The position numbers were made by a program, and so were the translations under genes. From the NCBI RefSeq assembly GCF_036588685.1, contig NC_086373.1:50909164-50973163 (forward strand): DNA of 64,000 nucleotides, in the 5' to 3' direction. This document shows, piece by piece, positions 21,950 to 34,905 of the stretch. The notes under the pieces were generated by a model. The model was not told the DNA's origin. It did no database searches and worked only from the letters and a program-made list of their open reading frames with translations. Within the stretch, counting starts at the first letter, position 1; every line of letters starts with the position of its first letter. This DNA comes from Mytilus trossulus (taxonomy: Eukaryota; Mollusca; Bivalvia; Mytilida; Mytilidae).

Positions 21950-23780
21950 AACTTATAGTTGCAAACCTTATAATAAATTGTTCAAATAAGGCCTTCGAAA
22001 ATATTGGAATAAATTACTTTTGGAGTGTCAAGAACTCGTTGGAAGTACTTGATAAATTGCATGCTTATATTGGTGATTTTGAATCTGTTCTAAGTTTTGA
22101 TTTTTCTACCTTGTATACCACATTGCCTCACATTCTCATTAAGAAAAAATTCACACACCTAATTAAATGGGCATTCAAAAAATCAGAATGTGAATATATA
22201 TGTTCAAACTCTTTTAGGTCATTTTTTAGTAGCAATAAACAAAAAAACTATGTTAATTGGACATGCTTTGATACTATATATGCCCTTGAATTTTTACTAG
22301 ATAACATTTTTGTTCGCTTTGGGGATTCCGTATATCGTCAGATTATCGGAATTCCAATGGGGACTAACTGTGCACCACTTATTGCGGACCTCTTTTTGTA
22401 TTGTTACGAGTTACAATTTATGACAAAAATAAGCAAAGACCCATCAAAACAACATCTGATAAACAAATTTAATAATACTTTTAGATATTTGGATGATATT
22501 TTGGCTCTCAATAATGACGACTTCAGTATGTATATTAATGAAATTTATCCTGGTGAACTTACTTTAAATAAAGCTAATACTAACAATGACCACTGCCCTT
22601 TCCTCGATCTTGATATCTATATCACTAACGGAAAGCTGAATACTAAAATTTATGATAAAAGGGATGATTTTTCATTTCCTATCGTTAATTATCCGTTTTT
22701 AGATGTGACGTTCCCTTGTCACCATCTTACGGTGTTTATATATCTCAACTTGTACGATTCGCTCGTGTATGTAACAATGTTTTAGATTTTAACGAGAGAA
22801 ATTTATGTATTACTGAAAAATTATTACACCAGGGTTTTCGATATCACAAACTAGTCAAAACATTTACTAAATTTTATCATCGGTATAAAGACATCATTCG
22901 TAAATATAGCTCAACATGCAGACTTTTTATACGTTCAGGTATTTCACATCCAATTTTTTATGGAAATATTCTTTATAAAGCACAAAGGTGTCAGTATTCA
23001 CCTCATAAACTTACAAAACCTTTGAATAGACTTATTAAGAAGGGATATAATTACGATACTGTTGTCAAGTCATTAAAGATTGCATATTTTGGCGTTAATA
23101 TTGAGTCACTGATAAGGTCTTTGCGTCGGAACTAAACACATTTATTCTAAAAACAGTTGTTGGCATGACACGGGTTATGTTCTTCTCATATATGTTATGA
23201 TGGTATGATACTAAACCCCTTACGGGAAGGATTGTGCCTGATGTTCATATGATGAAATCATAATCTTTCAGTCAGTTTAATTGAAGTCTGGAGCTGGCAT
23301 GTCAGTTAACTGCTAGTAGTCTGTTGTTATTTATGTATTATTGTCATTTTGTTTATTTTCTTTGGTTACATCTTCTGACATCAGACTCGGACATCTCTTG
23401 AACTGAATTTTAATGTGCGTATTGTTATGCTTTTACTTTTCTACACTGGTTAGAGGTATAGGGGGAGGGTTGAGATCTCACAAACATGTTTAACCCCGCC
23501 GCATTTTTGCGCCTGTCCCAAGTCAGGAGCCCCTGGCCTTTGTTAGTCTTGTATTTTTTAAATTTTAGTTTCTTGTGTACAATTTGGAAATTAGTATGGC
23601 GTTCATTATCACTGAACTAGTATATATTTGTTTAGGGGCCAACTGAAGGACGCCTCCGGTGCGTGAATTTCTCGCTACATTGAAGACCTGTTGGTGACCT
23701 TCTGCTGTTGTGGGTTATTTATTTTGGTCGGGTTGTTGTGTCTTTGACACATTCCCCATTTCCATTCTCAATTTTATTTC
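21950..23780 (+). mobile_element. 5'-truncated Penelope-like reverse transcriptase element
   Basis: Coding part ~21,960-23,135 followed by a 640-bp 3' region that ends in GACACATTCCCCATTTCC. It interrupts the BEL element: pol is on one side, gag on the other. Related fragments are at 14,000-14,146, 29,595-30,355 (minus), 57,604-57,645 (minus) and 59,115-59,460 (minus). Confidence 0.75.
21960..23135 (+). pseudogene. reverse transcriptase, frameshifted
   Basis: Frame 1 (to 22,785) holds DFSTLYTTLPH, GIPMGTNCAPLIADLFLYCYE and the catalytic FRYLDDIL, then FLDLDIYI and KIYDKRDDFSFPIVN. Homology then continues in another frame (from ~22,716) with SYGVYISQLVRFARVC and ends RSLRRN at 23,135. One single-base deletion near 22,703 explains the shift. 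The RT motifs look closest to Penelope-like elements; assignment to another RT class cannot be ruled out without a search. No endonuclease domain is present. Upstream codons without ATG (from 21,960) match the relic at 59,115-59,460, so the true start lies further 5'. Confidence 0.75.
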
Positions 23781-23784
23781 CAGA

Positions 23785-24430
23785 TGTGCTATCCAGCACT
23801 TTGATTATTTTCGTATGTATCTGTTCATACCTCTCTTGTAACAACGAAATTGCTTTGCCGTAGTTAGTATTTGTCATAGAAAAACCTGATATGATCTGAA
23901 ACGCTTCTCTCTGCAGAAGTGACTTTAAGTAGTAAAACTGCTGTACGTCGCTGAGTGTTTAATTTGTGTGAATAGATGTCTCATATGAATCCCAAAAGGT
24001 TTGACAAACTAGAATATTCCATTTAAAAGTAGACAAGTTCAACTTTGGTAATTTGTGGTACTGATTATTTTCGCCAGAAGACGAATGTTAACTTGGTATA
24101 TGCATAGACGGGTTCGTAGTAGGACAAATCTCTGACATAGCGGGGTTACTTGTATATAACGATGCTGCATTCCATTGTACATGAGATGCGGACGAGAAAC
24201 AATTGGCGTGCGGGTTCAATTGAGAGGAGTCGCTTGTGGGTACACTATTTGCTGTAGGTGAAATCAAGGTATGCATGGGTGTAACGTTACTAGCTTGATA
24301 AACAGTAGTACTGACGGGTAAATTTTATCGGTAACATGTTTCTGATTTCCGTTCGTAGCTAATTGGATTATGTGTAGAAACAAATTCCTAAGCAACATAG
24401 GGATATTTTTTAACTTTCCCTAAGTCCTGC
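23785..24430 (-). pseudogene. BEL/Pao gag remnant (DUF1759-type)
   Basis: Minus strand ~24,075-23,785 encodes a diverged gag core: LPKLNLSTFKWN, TFWDSYETSIHTN, SDVQQFYYLKSLLQREA, TNTNYGKAISLLQERYEQ. All are hallmarks of the DUF1759 gag of BEL/Pao elements, with at least one stop. The N/S/P-rich stretch upstream (24,276-24,088) fits the linker before it. Its order relative to pol (17,640-20,760, same strand) shows a single provirus split by the Penelope-like insertion, with gag C-terminal and protease parts lost. Confidence 0.75.
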
Positions 24431-24434
24431 GTTG

Positions 24435-26130
24435 AATTGCTGAGATTTTGCTTGAAAGTTGTGTCTACATAGTTGGTCGGCGTTTTTTAAAACTTTTTTA
24501 CTATCGTCCAAAATCGGGACTTTTTTTTATAACAGTTACCATATCGAATAACAGTTTTAAAATTCAGCATCACTATTGCTCAGTTTTTATTTTTCTATAT
24601 TTTTTTTTTGTGTACTATTATTTGTCTGTTTGTCTTTTCAGTTTTATCCATAGTGGTGTCGGTATATTTTCGATTTATGAGTTTGGATATCGGAGCAGAA
24701 CCAAATGTAATGTTGATCTGTAACTCAGCATAGTATCCTCGTATAATACAAATAAACTTAAAAATACAAAATTGGAAAACTGAAATCATTCTATTTGTTG
24801 TAAACAATACAATATACATTTACAAAAATAAAAGAACAGGTCAACAAGAAGATGCTACCTCCGAAAGGAATATCAATTTCTGCTAAAAAATAAAAATTGT
24901 GCTAAAATTCAACCTGATAATCTTGATTATCGCTATTTTGTGCATTTTTCGTTTGATCTTTTTTTGTGATAATTTTTATATCATGCTACTCGCTTGATAT
25001 GGAATAATTATCACTAGAAACTAAGGAGGCCACGTGGCGCTGCTAACGAAATTGACATGAACATGATGAAATTGACAACGTCGTCATAGGTAAAATAGCG
25101 ATAAATAGATTATCATTGGTCATCTCAACTCGATTGCTTTTCTCACTTTCGCTGTGCCAGCTCAAGCGAGAAAATCAATCTCGTTGAGATGATCAACGAT
25201 AATCTATAATTATGTCAATTCAATTTCACAGAAATTTGAGTTTGTTTCAATATTAAAGGGAAACTTGGCAAAAAAATCAAAAATTTATATAATGTCCATT
25301 CTGTATAAAAATGCTCAAATTTATAGATAATAAAGTTTTATTCCACTTGATAAGGGATCATAATCGATTTTAAATTTTGAGTATCAGTTATCTGCGTTCC
25401 GCCATTTTGTCATCTCCTCCGATTAAAAATCACGACATGTCTATAAAACACAAGGGACCAAAACTACAGTAGGTAGTCGTAATTGCGTGTCGATATCTTG
25501 TCAATCGTACGGTTGTTTTATCTGACTAACTAACTTGATACGGAAAATGTTCTTATTTTTTTTAAATAACCATATAGTCTGTTATTTTTAAACTGTTAAT
25601 ATTGGAATTAGTTAAAAAGTCAAAGTTCAAATCAAAAAAAAAGTGTTCCGTGAAAATTGTTTTCGAAAATCTAATTCGTTCATAATTCGTAATAAACTTT
25701 ATTCAAATAAATTCGGATCTTCCCTCATCTGATCACCAGCATGGCTAAAGGTATTACTGCCAAAGGTATTGTGAGGAGTGTGAGGTGACACGTCCAGGTA
25801 TTCAAGCGATTTTCTGTCGGGCTTGCAAGTTCATGCATCGTTTCACTTCTGTAGGTATTGATCAGTGTACACGGCCGATAACTTATAACTTTCCATTTTG
25901 AACTATCAGGTGAATGTATAATATACATCCCTGTCGTGCGTGTCCGAAAGTGATGTAATACACTAGTCATTATAAACTTAACTCATAAGCTTATGACTGA
26001 AATTTCTGGTGTAAAGAATATTATTTATAAAAATATAAATAATACCCCCCAAAAAAATTATTTCTAGAAATAAAAATCTATTTACATATTTTTTCCAAGG
26101 GTTATTTTGGGAAAATGTAATATATTCTCG
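24435..26130. other. intergenic, no gene; contains a foldback
   Basis: AT-rich. Only the foldback at 25,105-25,207 is recognisable. Confidence 0.45.
25105..25207. repeat. foldback with 40-bp arms
   Basis: 25,105-25,144 and 25,168-25,207 are complementary at 35 of 40 positions (ATAGATTATC..TCATCTCAAC). The 23-bp centre holds CTTTCGCTG..CAGCTCAAGCG. MITE-like. Confidence 0.7.
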
Positions 26131-26134
26131 TTGT

Positions 26135-26345
26135 CAATAAGATAAGATAAGATAAATTTTATTTTCCAAATTAGATCCCAAAGGGGCATATACACATAAC
26201 ATATATAATTGATACATCATACAGTATTTTACATAACATTGTAAAATAAACTTGAAATAGTCATACAGGTATTATTTGTTAAATAAAAAAGTATTTCAAA
26301 GTTGCTACTCCAGAGATGTTGCAAACTTTCTTTATATATTTACAT
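26135..26345 (-). mobile_element. LINE 3' tail with (TCTTA)n end
   Basis: Minus strand reads through AATTTGGAAAATAAAATTTATC into repeated TCTTA. It is the inverted equivalent of 47,960-48,180, with the same GCCCC(T)..GGGACCTAAT core and CTCCAGAGATGTTGC border. It is the 3' end of a non-LTR element; the coding part is absent. Confidence 0.75.
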
Positions 26346-26349
26346 TTTT

Positions 26350-27450
26350 TTTTTGTAAAGGACAGATTGAAACATACCAGAAATATTGATTTAAAAAAAT
26401 GGACGCACTTGTCGACGATTCGTTATACGCCTGGGTAGAAAGTTACGGAAGAACTATAGCGTAATTTGAAATATATACATGTATACATTGACCATAAGAA
26501 AGAAAAATACCTTTTGTGAAAAATGGGGTAAAAGTTTTGTAAATAGACTAGTCCGCGTATGCCAACAGTATGTAATCAACGAATTCGATAGACTATTGTA
26601 TGCCAAGAGAAGAAGACATGTCGATATATAACTTGCTTTGGTTCATCGAAGTTATGAACATAGTAGAATCACAGATTTATATATCATTTAGATTGTTCTC
26701 GAATAAAGGAAGAAATTCGTCATCATCACAATTGTTCCGACATTCATGTAATATATATATGCAACGTGACGTACACTAATAATCCCCGAGGAATGTGAAT
26801 TTTGACATTTCGACGTTGGTTATCTCAAATTACTTTCGAAAAACTATTTTCATATCTGCTAACCTTTAAACATCAAAAACCTACTGGCAAAACGGTCGCA
26901 AAACAAACATTAACATTACGTTTGGCATCTTGCCTGAATTAATCATTATGTTTTGATATCTATAATACTAAAATTACGAGGTCCAATTTGTCAGCCGTCA
27001 TCACGTAAACACGACAAATCAAAGAATTCAACTTTATATATAACTAACATAGTACAAAGGTGTAGATTAAAAATTACACCACTCCAGGTCCTTTTATTTT
27101 CCGAGTAATTAATATTGCCAATAATTAAGAAATTCCGTGTTGAGTCCGATACCTAAACCAATAGTATATTCATCTGTTACCTATTACCTTATCTGTACGT
27201 TTCGCATCTGACAGGCGCACCACCAAACGGTGTATTTAGGACTGTGCTATTATACGGGTCATAATCACAGGGTTGACACTACTAAATTCTATCAACCATT
27301 GTCAAATTATTACCTATTGTAGTATTTTATAAATCAGTAAGACTTTCTAAGATAACAAAACGAATCTAATCACAGTTCCAGTTCGACGGGTTCAAACAGA
27401 AAGATTCAGTCACTGACACGCGGTATCACGGGTGTGTCCTAGTATATATA
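26350..27450. other. intergenic, no gene
   Basis: No exon recognised. 26,940-27,110 looks repeat-like (AAATTACGAGGTCCAA..AAATTACACCACTCC) but has no second copy in the window. Confidence 0.35.
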
Positions 27451-27691
27451 TAAATATAGATCAAACTTTCTTAAGTTCTTATACTAAGATATTTTCCATT
27501 AAGCGACACAATTAATGTTTTCGTCAACTGCAGATATGAGACGGTATTATTTCGCTGGACTTCACAGAGCAAATTTAAAGAAGAAGATCATTAAAGAATA
27601 ATGATCAAATGTTTTACAAGACATCCTAAAAAGTGTGAATGAGAGAATATTAAAAAAAAACAAGAAAACCAATCCCCATATACATTAATGG

Positions 27692-27909
27692 TTATTGTTT
27701 GATACATTCACACACATAATGTAATGGTTTGGTACAAGTCCCATCACCCCAAGCGTATCCATAGTCCTTCCAGTATAAGAGACATCTTTGTATGTTCGGG
27801 TAGTCTTTTAAGCCGAAGTCACTGTATGTCATCGATTGATCTTGATTACTGATCCACTCAAAATTTTCATTCATTTTGAAATTGTAGCCTCCAATCTAGT
27901 AGCCTTGAA
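27692..27909 (-). pseudogene. exon 4 of the inverted lectin copy (lost acceptor, nonsense)
   Basis: Acceptor AG changed to CG at 27,910-27,911, and Trp167 equivalent changed to TAG at 27,896-27,898. Downstream cysteines, WGDGTC and the TAA stop are otherwise conserved. Confidence 0.88.
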
Positions 27910-28160
27910 CGAAAAACAAGAGCCGATTAAGTAATTATAGTAATGACACCGACGATAAAATTTTGGTTGTGGGTGTGGTCTTTTTTTCTTGATTTGATTT
28001 CGACCTTATTCTTCCTTCTTTATGTGCCAATATACCAAGTCAAGAACCTATAACTGAATGGTTTCTGTTTGCATAACAAGAATTTAGGTTACTGTTATGC
28101 AAAGGTCAGTAATCGGTTTTGTCGTTTGTATTGGATTGCGTGACTTGTGCAATGCTGCTT

Positions 28161-28320
28161 AAGGAATGACTGTCATATTCTTTCTGTCTATGAAAACATA
28201 ACATAACAAATGTGGTGCACACTGAATAACTCACGTAGCAGGTTATTTAACAGTGTGCACCACATTTTTTATGTTATTTTTAATAGACAGAAAAAAATAT
28301 TAAAGTCATTTCTTATAACT
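28161..28320. repeat. foldback MITE-like element, lectin copy intron 3
   Basis: Nested complementary arms: AATGACTGTCATATTCTTTC / AAATATTAAAGTCATTTC on the outside, CATAACAAATGTGGTGCACACTG (28,201-28,223) with CAGTGTGCACCACATTTTTTATG (28,251-28,273) inside, then AATAAC / GTTATT. The whole ~160 bp folds back. Confidence 0.75.
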
Positions 28321-29268
28321 TAATTCTAAATTCCATTTTTAACCGTAGAAAACCATGAAAACACGTTGATGACGTCACGGTCACATGACTAAATTATGTA
28401 TATGGGCTGATAACAAAATAACGTCAGCCAATCAAAAATTGCGTTACATCCAAAATTAAATTATATATAAATTTGTTCCAGAACACTGCCTCAAAATTTT
28501 ACAGAAGATGATTATTTTACTCGTTATTTCATACGTTTGAGCGAACAATTCTTATACAATTTGAAAATAATTGAAATTAACGAATCTATTTGTTACGAAT
28601 TTACAATTTATTACCACATATATCATGCTTCGTAATACATTCTAATATGACGTCCTTATTACAATTTGTAAACAAAGCCGTGTTCTAATGAGCACAAAAA
28701 ATATGGTTGACACATGCGCACGGACTTACTGTTTATATTAACGTTTCTTCCATCGTTATCCTTTTAAATATTTACATTTAAGCTGCTAACATAAACTTTT
28801 ATTATATATTTTTATCAAACATTATATGTTTGCCCTACTCGTAGTTTTTAAACATATCAAATATGAAATGTAATGTACAGACTCCTCGGGGAGGACACGA
28901 GAACAGCCAAACATTCTTACGGTATTTTCGTACGCTTTGACCTTTAAATATATTGTATTTGTCATATTAGAATCGAAATATTTTCTTCATGTCATGCTCT
29001 ATGCTCATGTGCTTATCAGACAAAATCAATAGCATTGGTTATTGAAAAATATGTATGTAAAACTATTGTAAATATAAAACTCATTTGATTTTTCCCTGGT
29101 CAGGTGAGGCTGTTAAACACACAGGGATCTCTAAGTATGCAACCATGGCTACTTGGGTATTTATATATCAGGAAATGATTGAATAAAATATTTGTTATTT
29201 TTAAAATAAATATTACAGTTCATGAATATTACAATATTTCTTCAATTATGCATTTTCCTATTTCTCTC

Positions 29269-29545
29269 GAAAGGAGTAGGTCCGGCAAGGGCCGATTTTG
29301 GCTTCATATTCAAGTTTCATCTGACGAAAGATTTTGGACTTTCTTAAACACTCAAGTGTCTATTTAAATTGATCCAATTAGTGTATGTAAAAGATTTGAA
29401 CTGATTTAGTCATTCAAAACGCTCCGATCCAAGTTTAAATATGAAAAATCTATCAAATATGCCAAAAACGTCACTTATCAGATGTTTTTTGTCAAAATTG
29501 ATGGTGACAACATCAGTGTTCATCCTCAACCTTTGTGTAATTTTT
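29269..29545 (+). repeat. half copy of the GGAGTAGGTCC foldback family
   Basis: Starts AAAGGAGTAGGTCCGGCAAG and follows the half-sequence of the 50,816-51,935 element (CATCTGACGAAAGAT, AAATATGAAAAATCTATC, GTGTTCATCCT). One arm only. Confidence 0.7.
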
Positions 29546-29594
29546 TTTTACATTCTTGATTCGCATAGGATTTTTGTCAATAAAAAAATCTTAA

Positions 29595-30355
29595 GGTTCT
29601 AAAAGAGGGACGAAAGTTACCAAAGGGACAGTCAAACTCTTAAATCTTAAACAAACTGATAACGCCATGGTTAAAAATTAAAAGCACAAACAGACACACA
29701 ATAGTACACATGACACAACATAGAAAACTGAAGAATAAACAACACGAACTCCACCAAAAACTAGGGGTGATCTCAGGTGCTAGGGAAGGGTAAGCAGATC
29801 CTGCTCCACATGTGGTACCAAATCCGGTAAATAGTCTAATTCGGTAGGTCACATTCATGAAAGGGAAGGGGATTGTAGTTACGACGTAAGGAACATATCC
29901 GATATCATTTGTGAAACGGTTATTCCATAACGGTCAACCAACTCGTGATGGCGTCCGTAAAATTTACGAAGGGATGATTTCAACTTCACCATTTGGAACT
30001 CTTGGTTTAATAGCTTCCTTGTGAGCAACAACCCTCTATCAATAAAATCATGATAGGAAATGCAAACATGGGAATATCGTGTCAACTGGGAGATATATAC
30101 CCCGTATGCAGGTGCTGCTGGAATGTTGCTGCTTAGAAATGGAAAGTTCACAATTGGAAAACTGAAATCATCTCTTTTGTCGTAAAGTTTTGTTTTCAAC
30201 TGACCCTCATTGTCAATTTCCGGATGTAAGTCAAGATATGAGGCCGACTTGACTGTATCTGTAGTATCCTTTATCTCTAGTACGATGGGATAGATGCTAT
30301 TTAAGCATTGTGAAAACGAACATTTCATCAATGAAATTCCAGCCAGATATTCTAT
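29595..30355 (-). mobile_element. 3' part of a reverse transcriptase element in lectin copy intron 3
   Basis: Minus strand 30,358-29,879 encodes KLYDKRDDFSFPIVNFPFL and AYGVYISQLTRYSHVC, homologous to the C-terminal part of the RT at 21,960-23,135 but clearly diverged. It lacks the catalytic core. The 3' region (29,640-29,870) has GAGCAGGATCTGC, GCACCTGAGATCACCCC and an end near TTTGACTGTCCCTTTGG. At ~30,355 it joins intron sequence homologous to 16,430-16,610, so its insertion point is visible. Confidence 0.75.
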
Positions 30356-31346
30356 CATATTTTAACAATGTCGGTAGTATTTAGAAGGTTTTGTAATTTA
30401 CTTGACAAGCAACGAACGTAGCATCGTAATAGATCAAGAGCTTTTGTAATAAATATGCCTCCCATCAAAAGCTGAAGTTCAATACTTGGCACAATTAGGC
30501 TTCCGTTTTTGTATAGGATATACTTCATAACAATAAATAACTTGCTATTTTGTTTTCTTAAGTCCATTCAATGGATAAATTTTGTATTCAATCTATCAAA
30601 TAAGACAGAAATTCCAGTATATTTTTTTAAACGCCTTGGAATACTTTTTTTAGAACTAGAGTGACGTTTTATACGCAAACCATAGATTGGCAATCACCTT
30701 TCGTATGTAAAGATGAGTACATTTATCATATACTTATGGAATATAATAGTATTATTGTACCCTTGATAAAACTCATTCGAGCATTCATTGATTTGAAAAG
30801 TCTCAGCCGTGTGATAGGACTTTTGTAATTAACTGCTTCCAGTGTATATGTAAATATCTTATTTATTGAATTTGAAAATTATCTTAGCCGTATGATATAA
30901 CTTTTATAATTAACTACTTCCGGTGTATATGTAAATATCTTATTCATTAAATTTGAAGAATTGTCTTAGACGTGTGATATGATTTTCGTTACCACCTTTT
31001 TTCCGGTTATTATCAAATGCCTTACTGTAACGCTATCGCATGGGATATCAACGTCACTCGTGAAATTTTGGAAAATACACATCAATGATACGTTCTTAGT
31101 GAAAAACGTAAAAAAAGTTTGAATAAAGAAAAAAATATTTTTTGAATTATTTATAAATGCATTTTTCATAAAGTTTTGACAAAAATTCTTACTGTTCAGT
31201 AGTCTTATCCTGAAGTATATGATAAAAAGAACATAATATGTCATTTTTCATATTAGACCACTTATCACCCAAGGCTCAACATTATCAAGCCTGTCGGTTC
31301 TTGTTCTTATCTTTATATTGTTAACAGGAATGTTGAACATACTTAC

Positions 31347-31443
31347 CTCCTGTAGCCCTTGTTCGAAGTTCAGTTTTAATGAAATTGTTTTCCTCTGGCG
31401 TTTCAGCTTCAAGCAATTTACCTCCTAGGCACACACAGCTTGT
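31347..31443 (-). pseudogene. exon 3 of the inverted lectin copy (intact)
   Basis: 97 nt, acceptor CCGCCAACAG and donor GTAAGTATG conserved. Seven differences from the left exon, no stop, GGKLLEAETPEEN retained. Confidence 0.85.
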
Positions 31444-32717
31444 CTGTTGGCGGGAAAATATACAGGGATAAAGAAGATTATTGTATTATAACCAGAAAAT
31501 CGTACGTTGGTGGATTATAGAAAAATATATCTTTGAATACTAACGCGTTCTGTAAGGGTCTGTTCTTGTTCAGGAGCCTGCTGTTCAGTTGTTGTCGTTT
31601 GTTGTCCATTTGTATATTGTGTTTTGTCATTTGATTTTGCCATTTGATTAAGGACTTTCCGATTGAATTTTCCTCGGAGTTCAGTATTTTTATAATCTTT
31701 TATTTTTTGCTATATCTGGCCATCAATGTTTTACGTTTGTTATATCGGGACCTTATAGGTTACATTTCTGGTAACATTGACAATGCAATTTCCCATAGGA
31801 TCTCCTTTTACGGCTTAAACTGTACCACTTTTACTATGAAGTTCTGAAAAAATCTTGTCCTAGAATTGAAATTTCATATGCACTACCATTTTTTTCAAAG
31901 GTCAAAATATAGGGCTGTGCAGCATATTTTCAACGTTTACATGCCCTGAACTTTTCAGAGTTTAAACTAATACTAATTTTCTTAACTACCCCTTAGGCTA
32001 CCTCGAATGAATTGTTACCACATATTTCAATGTAAACCATATGCACATGTATATTTACTGGTAATGACATTCCCAAGTTATTTCTCTATGAGATGGAACA
32101 CAGAGAGCATAACTGGGAACCAGTATGTAAACAAAATTAATTTTCTATGAATATTATGAATCTCCTCAAAAGTGGCGTGGTTTGAGAAACAGCTGTATTT
32201 ACAAAGTGCAACTTTTATAGTTTACTATTCCGTATGAGGTTTTCAGGTCATTGATGAACGTACGGTTGCTAACTTTAACGTCATGTTTGTCTCAAGTGAA
32301 GAGTTGTTCCACTGTTTATCATCACATACTGGTTGTATATGATATACTTAGTAAATACAAAGATTAATGCCATTAAGCTTGACTGCGTTCTTAGTGGACC
32401 ACACAACAAATATTACCAAGCTATGTTTAAGAATACTGTAATAATAGACAGTCATATCATGAGAGAGATCCCAGCATCGAATAAAACATATCACTGTATT
32501 TACAATTAGCTTCAATTGGTAAACAAAAATATTTGTTTCTTCAGATAGGTAGTTTTAATACCGTTGATGATGAATCCATTTTGTATAAAAATGAAAAAAG
32601 GAGACGTTTTATTAAACCTAATTATAATAAGCTCCTATCTTCGATCAAACGAGTTTAACTTCTAAGCACTGAAAATGTCAAAGATTTTCATTCCATACAT
32701 ACTAATAGGGAGCTTAC
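31444..32717. other. intron 2 of the inverted lectin copy
   Basis: Holds the inverted equivalent of the left-arm repeat (31,545-31,760). No exon. Confidence 0.5.
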
Positions 32718-32821
32718 CTTAGCGTCTTCCCATTGTTTATAATCCTCGATTATTTTGTAAAATGGCGATCCATCATTATAGTTTATACAACCATAGCTCA
32801 TACAACCAGTACATGGCGATT
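32718..32821 (-). pseudogene. exon 2 of the inverted lectin copy
   Basis: 104 nt against 92 in the left copy. It starts at a CAG seven bases inside the old exon and gains six codons (GCINYN-like) after MSY. The reading phase is kept, so this exon alone could be used. Confidence 0.75.
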
Positions 32822-33648
32822 CTGTAATTCATAGATCAAAAGATTTTTAAAGAAAGAAAAAAGTCATTTACAAACTTTACTGAAATTCAAATTTTCGCTG
32901 TTTCATGCAGGTTCAATGATGACCCTAAAATTCCTTAAAGTTTAAGTTAAGTGACAGTACTTAGCAGTTACGAACTGTATGCAAAATCATATGCCTATGC
33001 TCAGTTGCACTATATGCGAGACGATTTATATTTTAAATATATGTAGTTAGTGTTTAAAGTCATAAGAAACCTCAAATTAAACAAAAATATGTTTTTTATA
33101 ACTAAATTGATAGTTTTCATATTACAACTTATGTCCACATACTTTTTTTCTGAGGAAAACTATTTAATTTGTCCACATACTTTTTTTCTGAGGAAAATTA
33201 TTTAATTTGTCCACATTTAGAAGAAATTTTATTATTTTTAATTGCTTGCTTCCAGGAAACAATTCGCCGACATATTTTTCGTATGCATAGTGACATGAGC
33301 GTAATCCTACTCGTACAAATCTGGTGATCGCAATACGCATGGATCTGTCATTGAAATAAACACATATCTGATTATACATGTTAAACACGTGCTAAATACC
33401 CATGCTTTTTGTGATTTGTTTACTATAAGGTGACAATCGGCAAAACTCGGCTTCGAAACATGGCATTTAAGGAGCAGCCATATTTGTTAAATCAAACAGA
33501 TAGAAAAAAATTGACGATTATATGATATATTTGCAAAAATAATGATAAAATCGTGCTCAGAGGACTTAGTTTATGATATATACATGTTTTGGTTCAAGAA
33601 TTGGATAAACAATATTTTTCACCACTCATTCGTTTAATATGACTTTAA

Positions 33649-34390
33649 GGTTTATGTACCCTTCTGTAGCCATTTTTGTACGAACTTTTCAAACTTCAAT
33701 TGTATCAAAACTACAGCTATAATAATGAATTATAGAGATAGACCATTTTGTACATATTCCAAGGGGAAACTTGATGCAAAGCATTATTTTTTACTGCTCC
33801 ATTGCATTTAATAGAAAAAGAGGACTTTGTGGCAATTAAATCAAGATTTTTATAGAAAATCCACAGCCTTTATCCTTGTACTCTTATATTTGGCAATTTG
33901 ATGACTGATAGATATAGGATTATTGCATGCAGTGCTAGCATTGATTTCCTTAAAACAAGTTTATAAATGTAGTTATTGGTTAAAACAAATATAAATATGG
34001 CCAAAATCAAGTACACCTTTGAGGGTGCGCTCGACTTTAGTGACTCAGTACGAGGTGTTTTAGAATTTACATGTTGCTTAGAACTTTTTGTAAAAAATAA
34101 ACACTAGCACATCATAGGAAATCAAGTAAGTAATTTATGTTTCAAATTTTATAACAAAATTCTCTGTATTGAAGGCTGTGGAATTTCTATAAAAATCTTG
34201 ATTTATTTGCAACTAAGTCCTCTTTTTCTATCAAATGCAATGAAACCGTAAAAAATAATGCTTTGCATCAAGTTTCCCCCTGGAATATGTGCAAAATGGC
34301 CTATCTTTATTATTCTTTATATCTGTAGTTTTGATACAATTGAGGTTTGAAAAATTCGTACAAAAATGGCTACAGAAGGGTACATAAACC
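33649..34390. mobile_element. 742-bp TIR element flanked by TTAA
   Basis: TTAA at 33,645-33,648 and 34,391-34,394. Termini GGTTTATGTACCCTTCTG are exact inverted repeats, and the arms stay complementary for ~230 bp (CATTTTTGTACGAA, CTTTGCATCAAGTTTCCC, AAATCAAGATTTTTATAG). No protein. The TTAA target suggests mobilisation by a piggyBac-type transposase, which is inferred. Sits in intron 1 of the disabled lectin copy. Confidence 0.8.
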
Positions 34391-34905
34391 TTAAATGATA
34401 TATGATCCTCACCATATGAGTATTTGAATCATACGCGAAAAGCCTGGATAATTAATATTAAGAATGTTGTAACAGAGATTACGAAAGGCAAAACATTTCA
34501 AGAAATCATACTGTAAGAGTTTCTCACCAAAAATAAAAATAAAACTAGAACCACATACTTTTCGGAAAATATCAGTTTTGACAAACACTAAATTTGATCA
34601 TTCAGATGTTTAATATTATCATCCTTTTCCTTTGATTCCCGAATTGTAATGTACCGCTTTAATCTTTCTGCAAAGAAGTTAAGAAAAATAAATTGACTTC
34701 ATAACAAATAGATTCTACTAAAAAAAAACACAAAGAAAAGAAGACCTAATGGGTTTTGGGTTTTTGGTTGAGGCATGTGTAAGTGGAATAACACCAGCTT
34801 GCCGTTCCATCTTTTTGGGAGGTCGGCTGTGTAATCGTCCTCTTTTTATCAAAATTAAAATTTTCCTACGAATTATTTAAAACATATGTCATCTTATAAT
34901 ATTAC

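Noticed and set aside
32718..32821. Functional exon gain (six extra codons) in the second lectin
   Set aside because: The exon is in frame by itself, but the gene around it has a frameshift, nonsense codon and lost acceptor.
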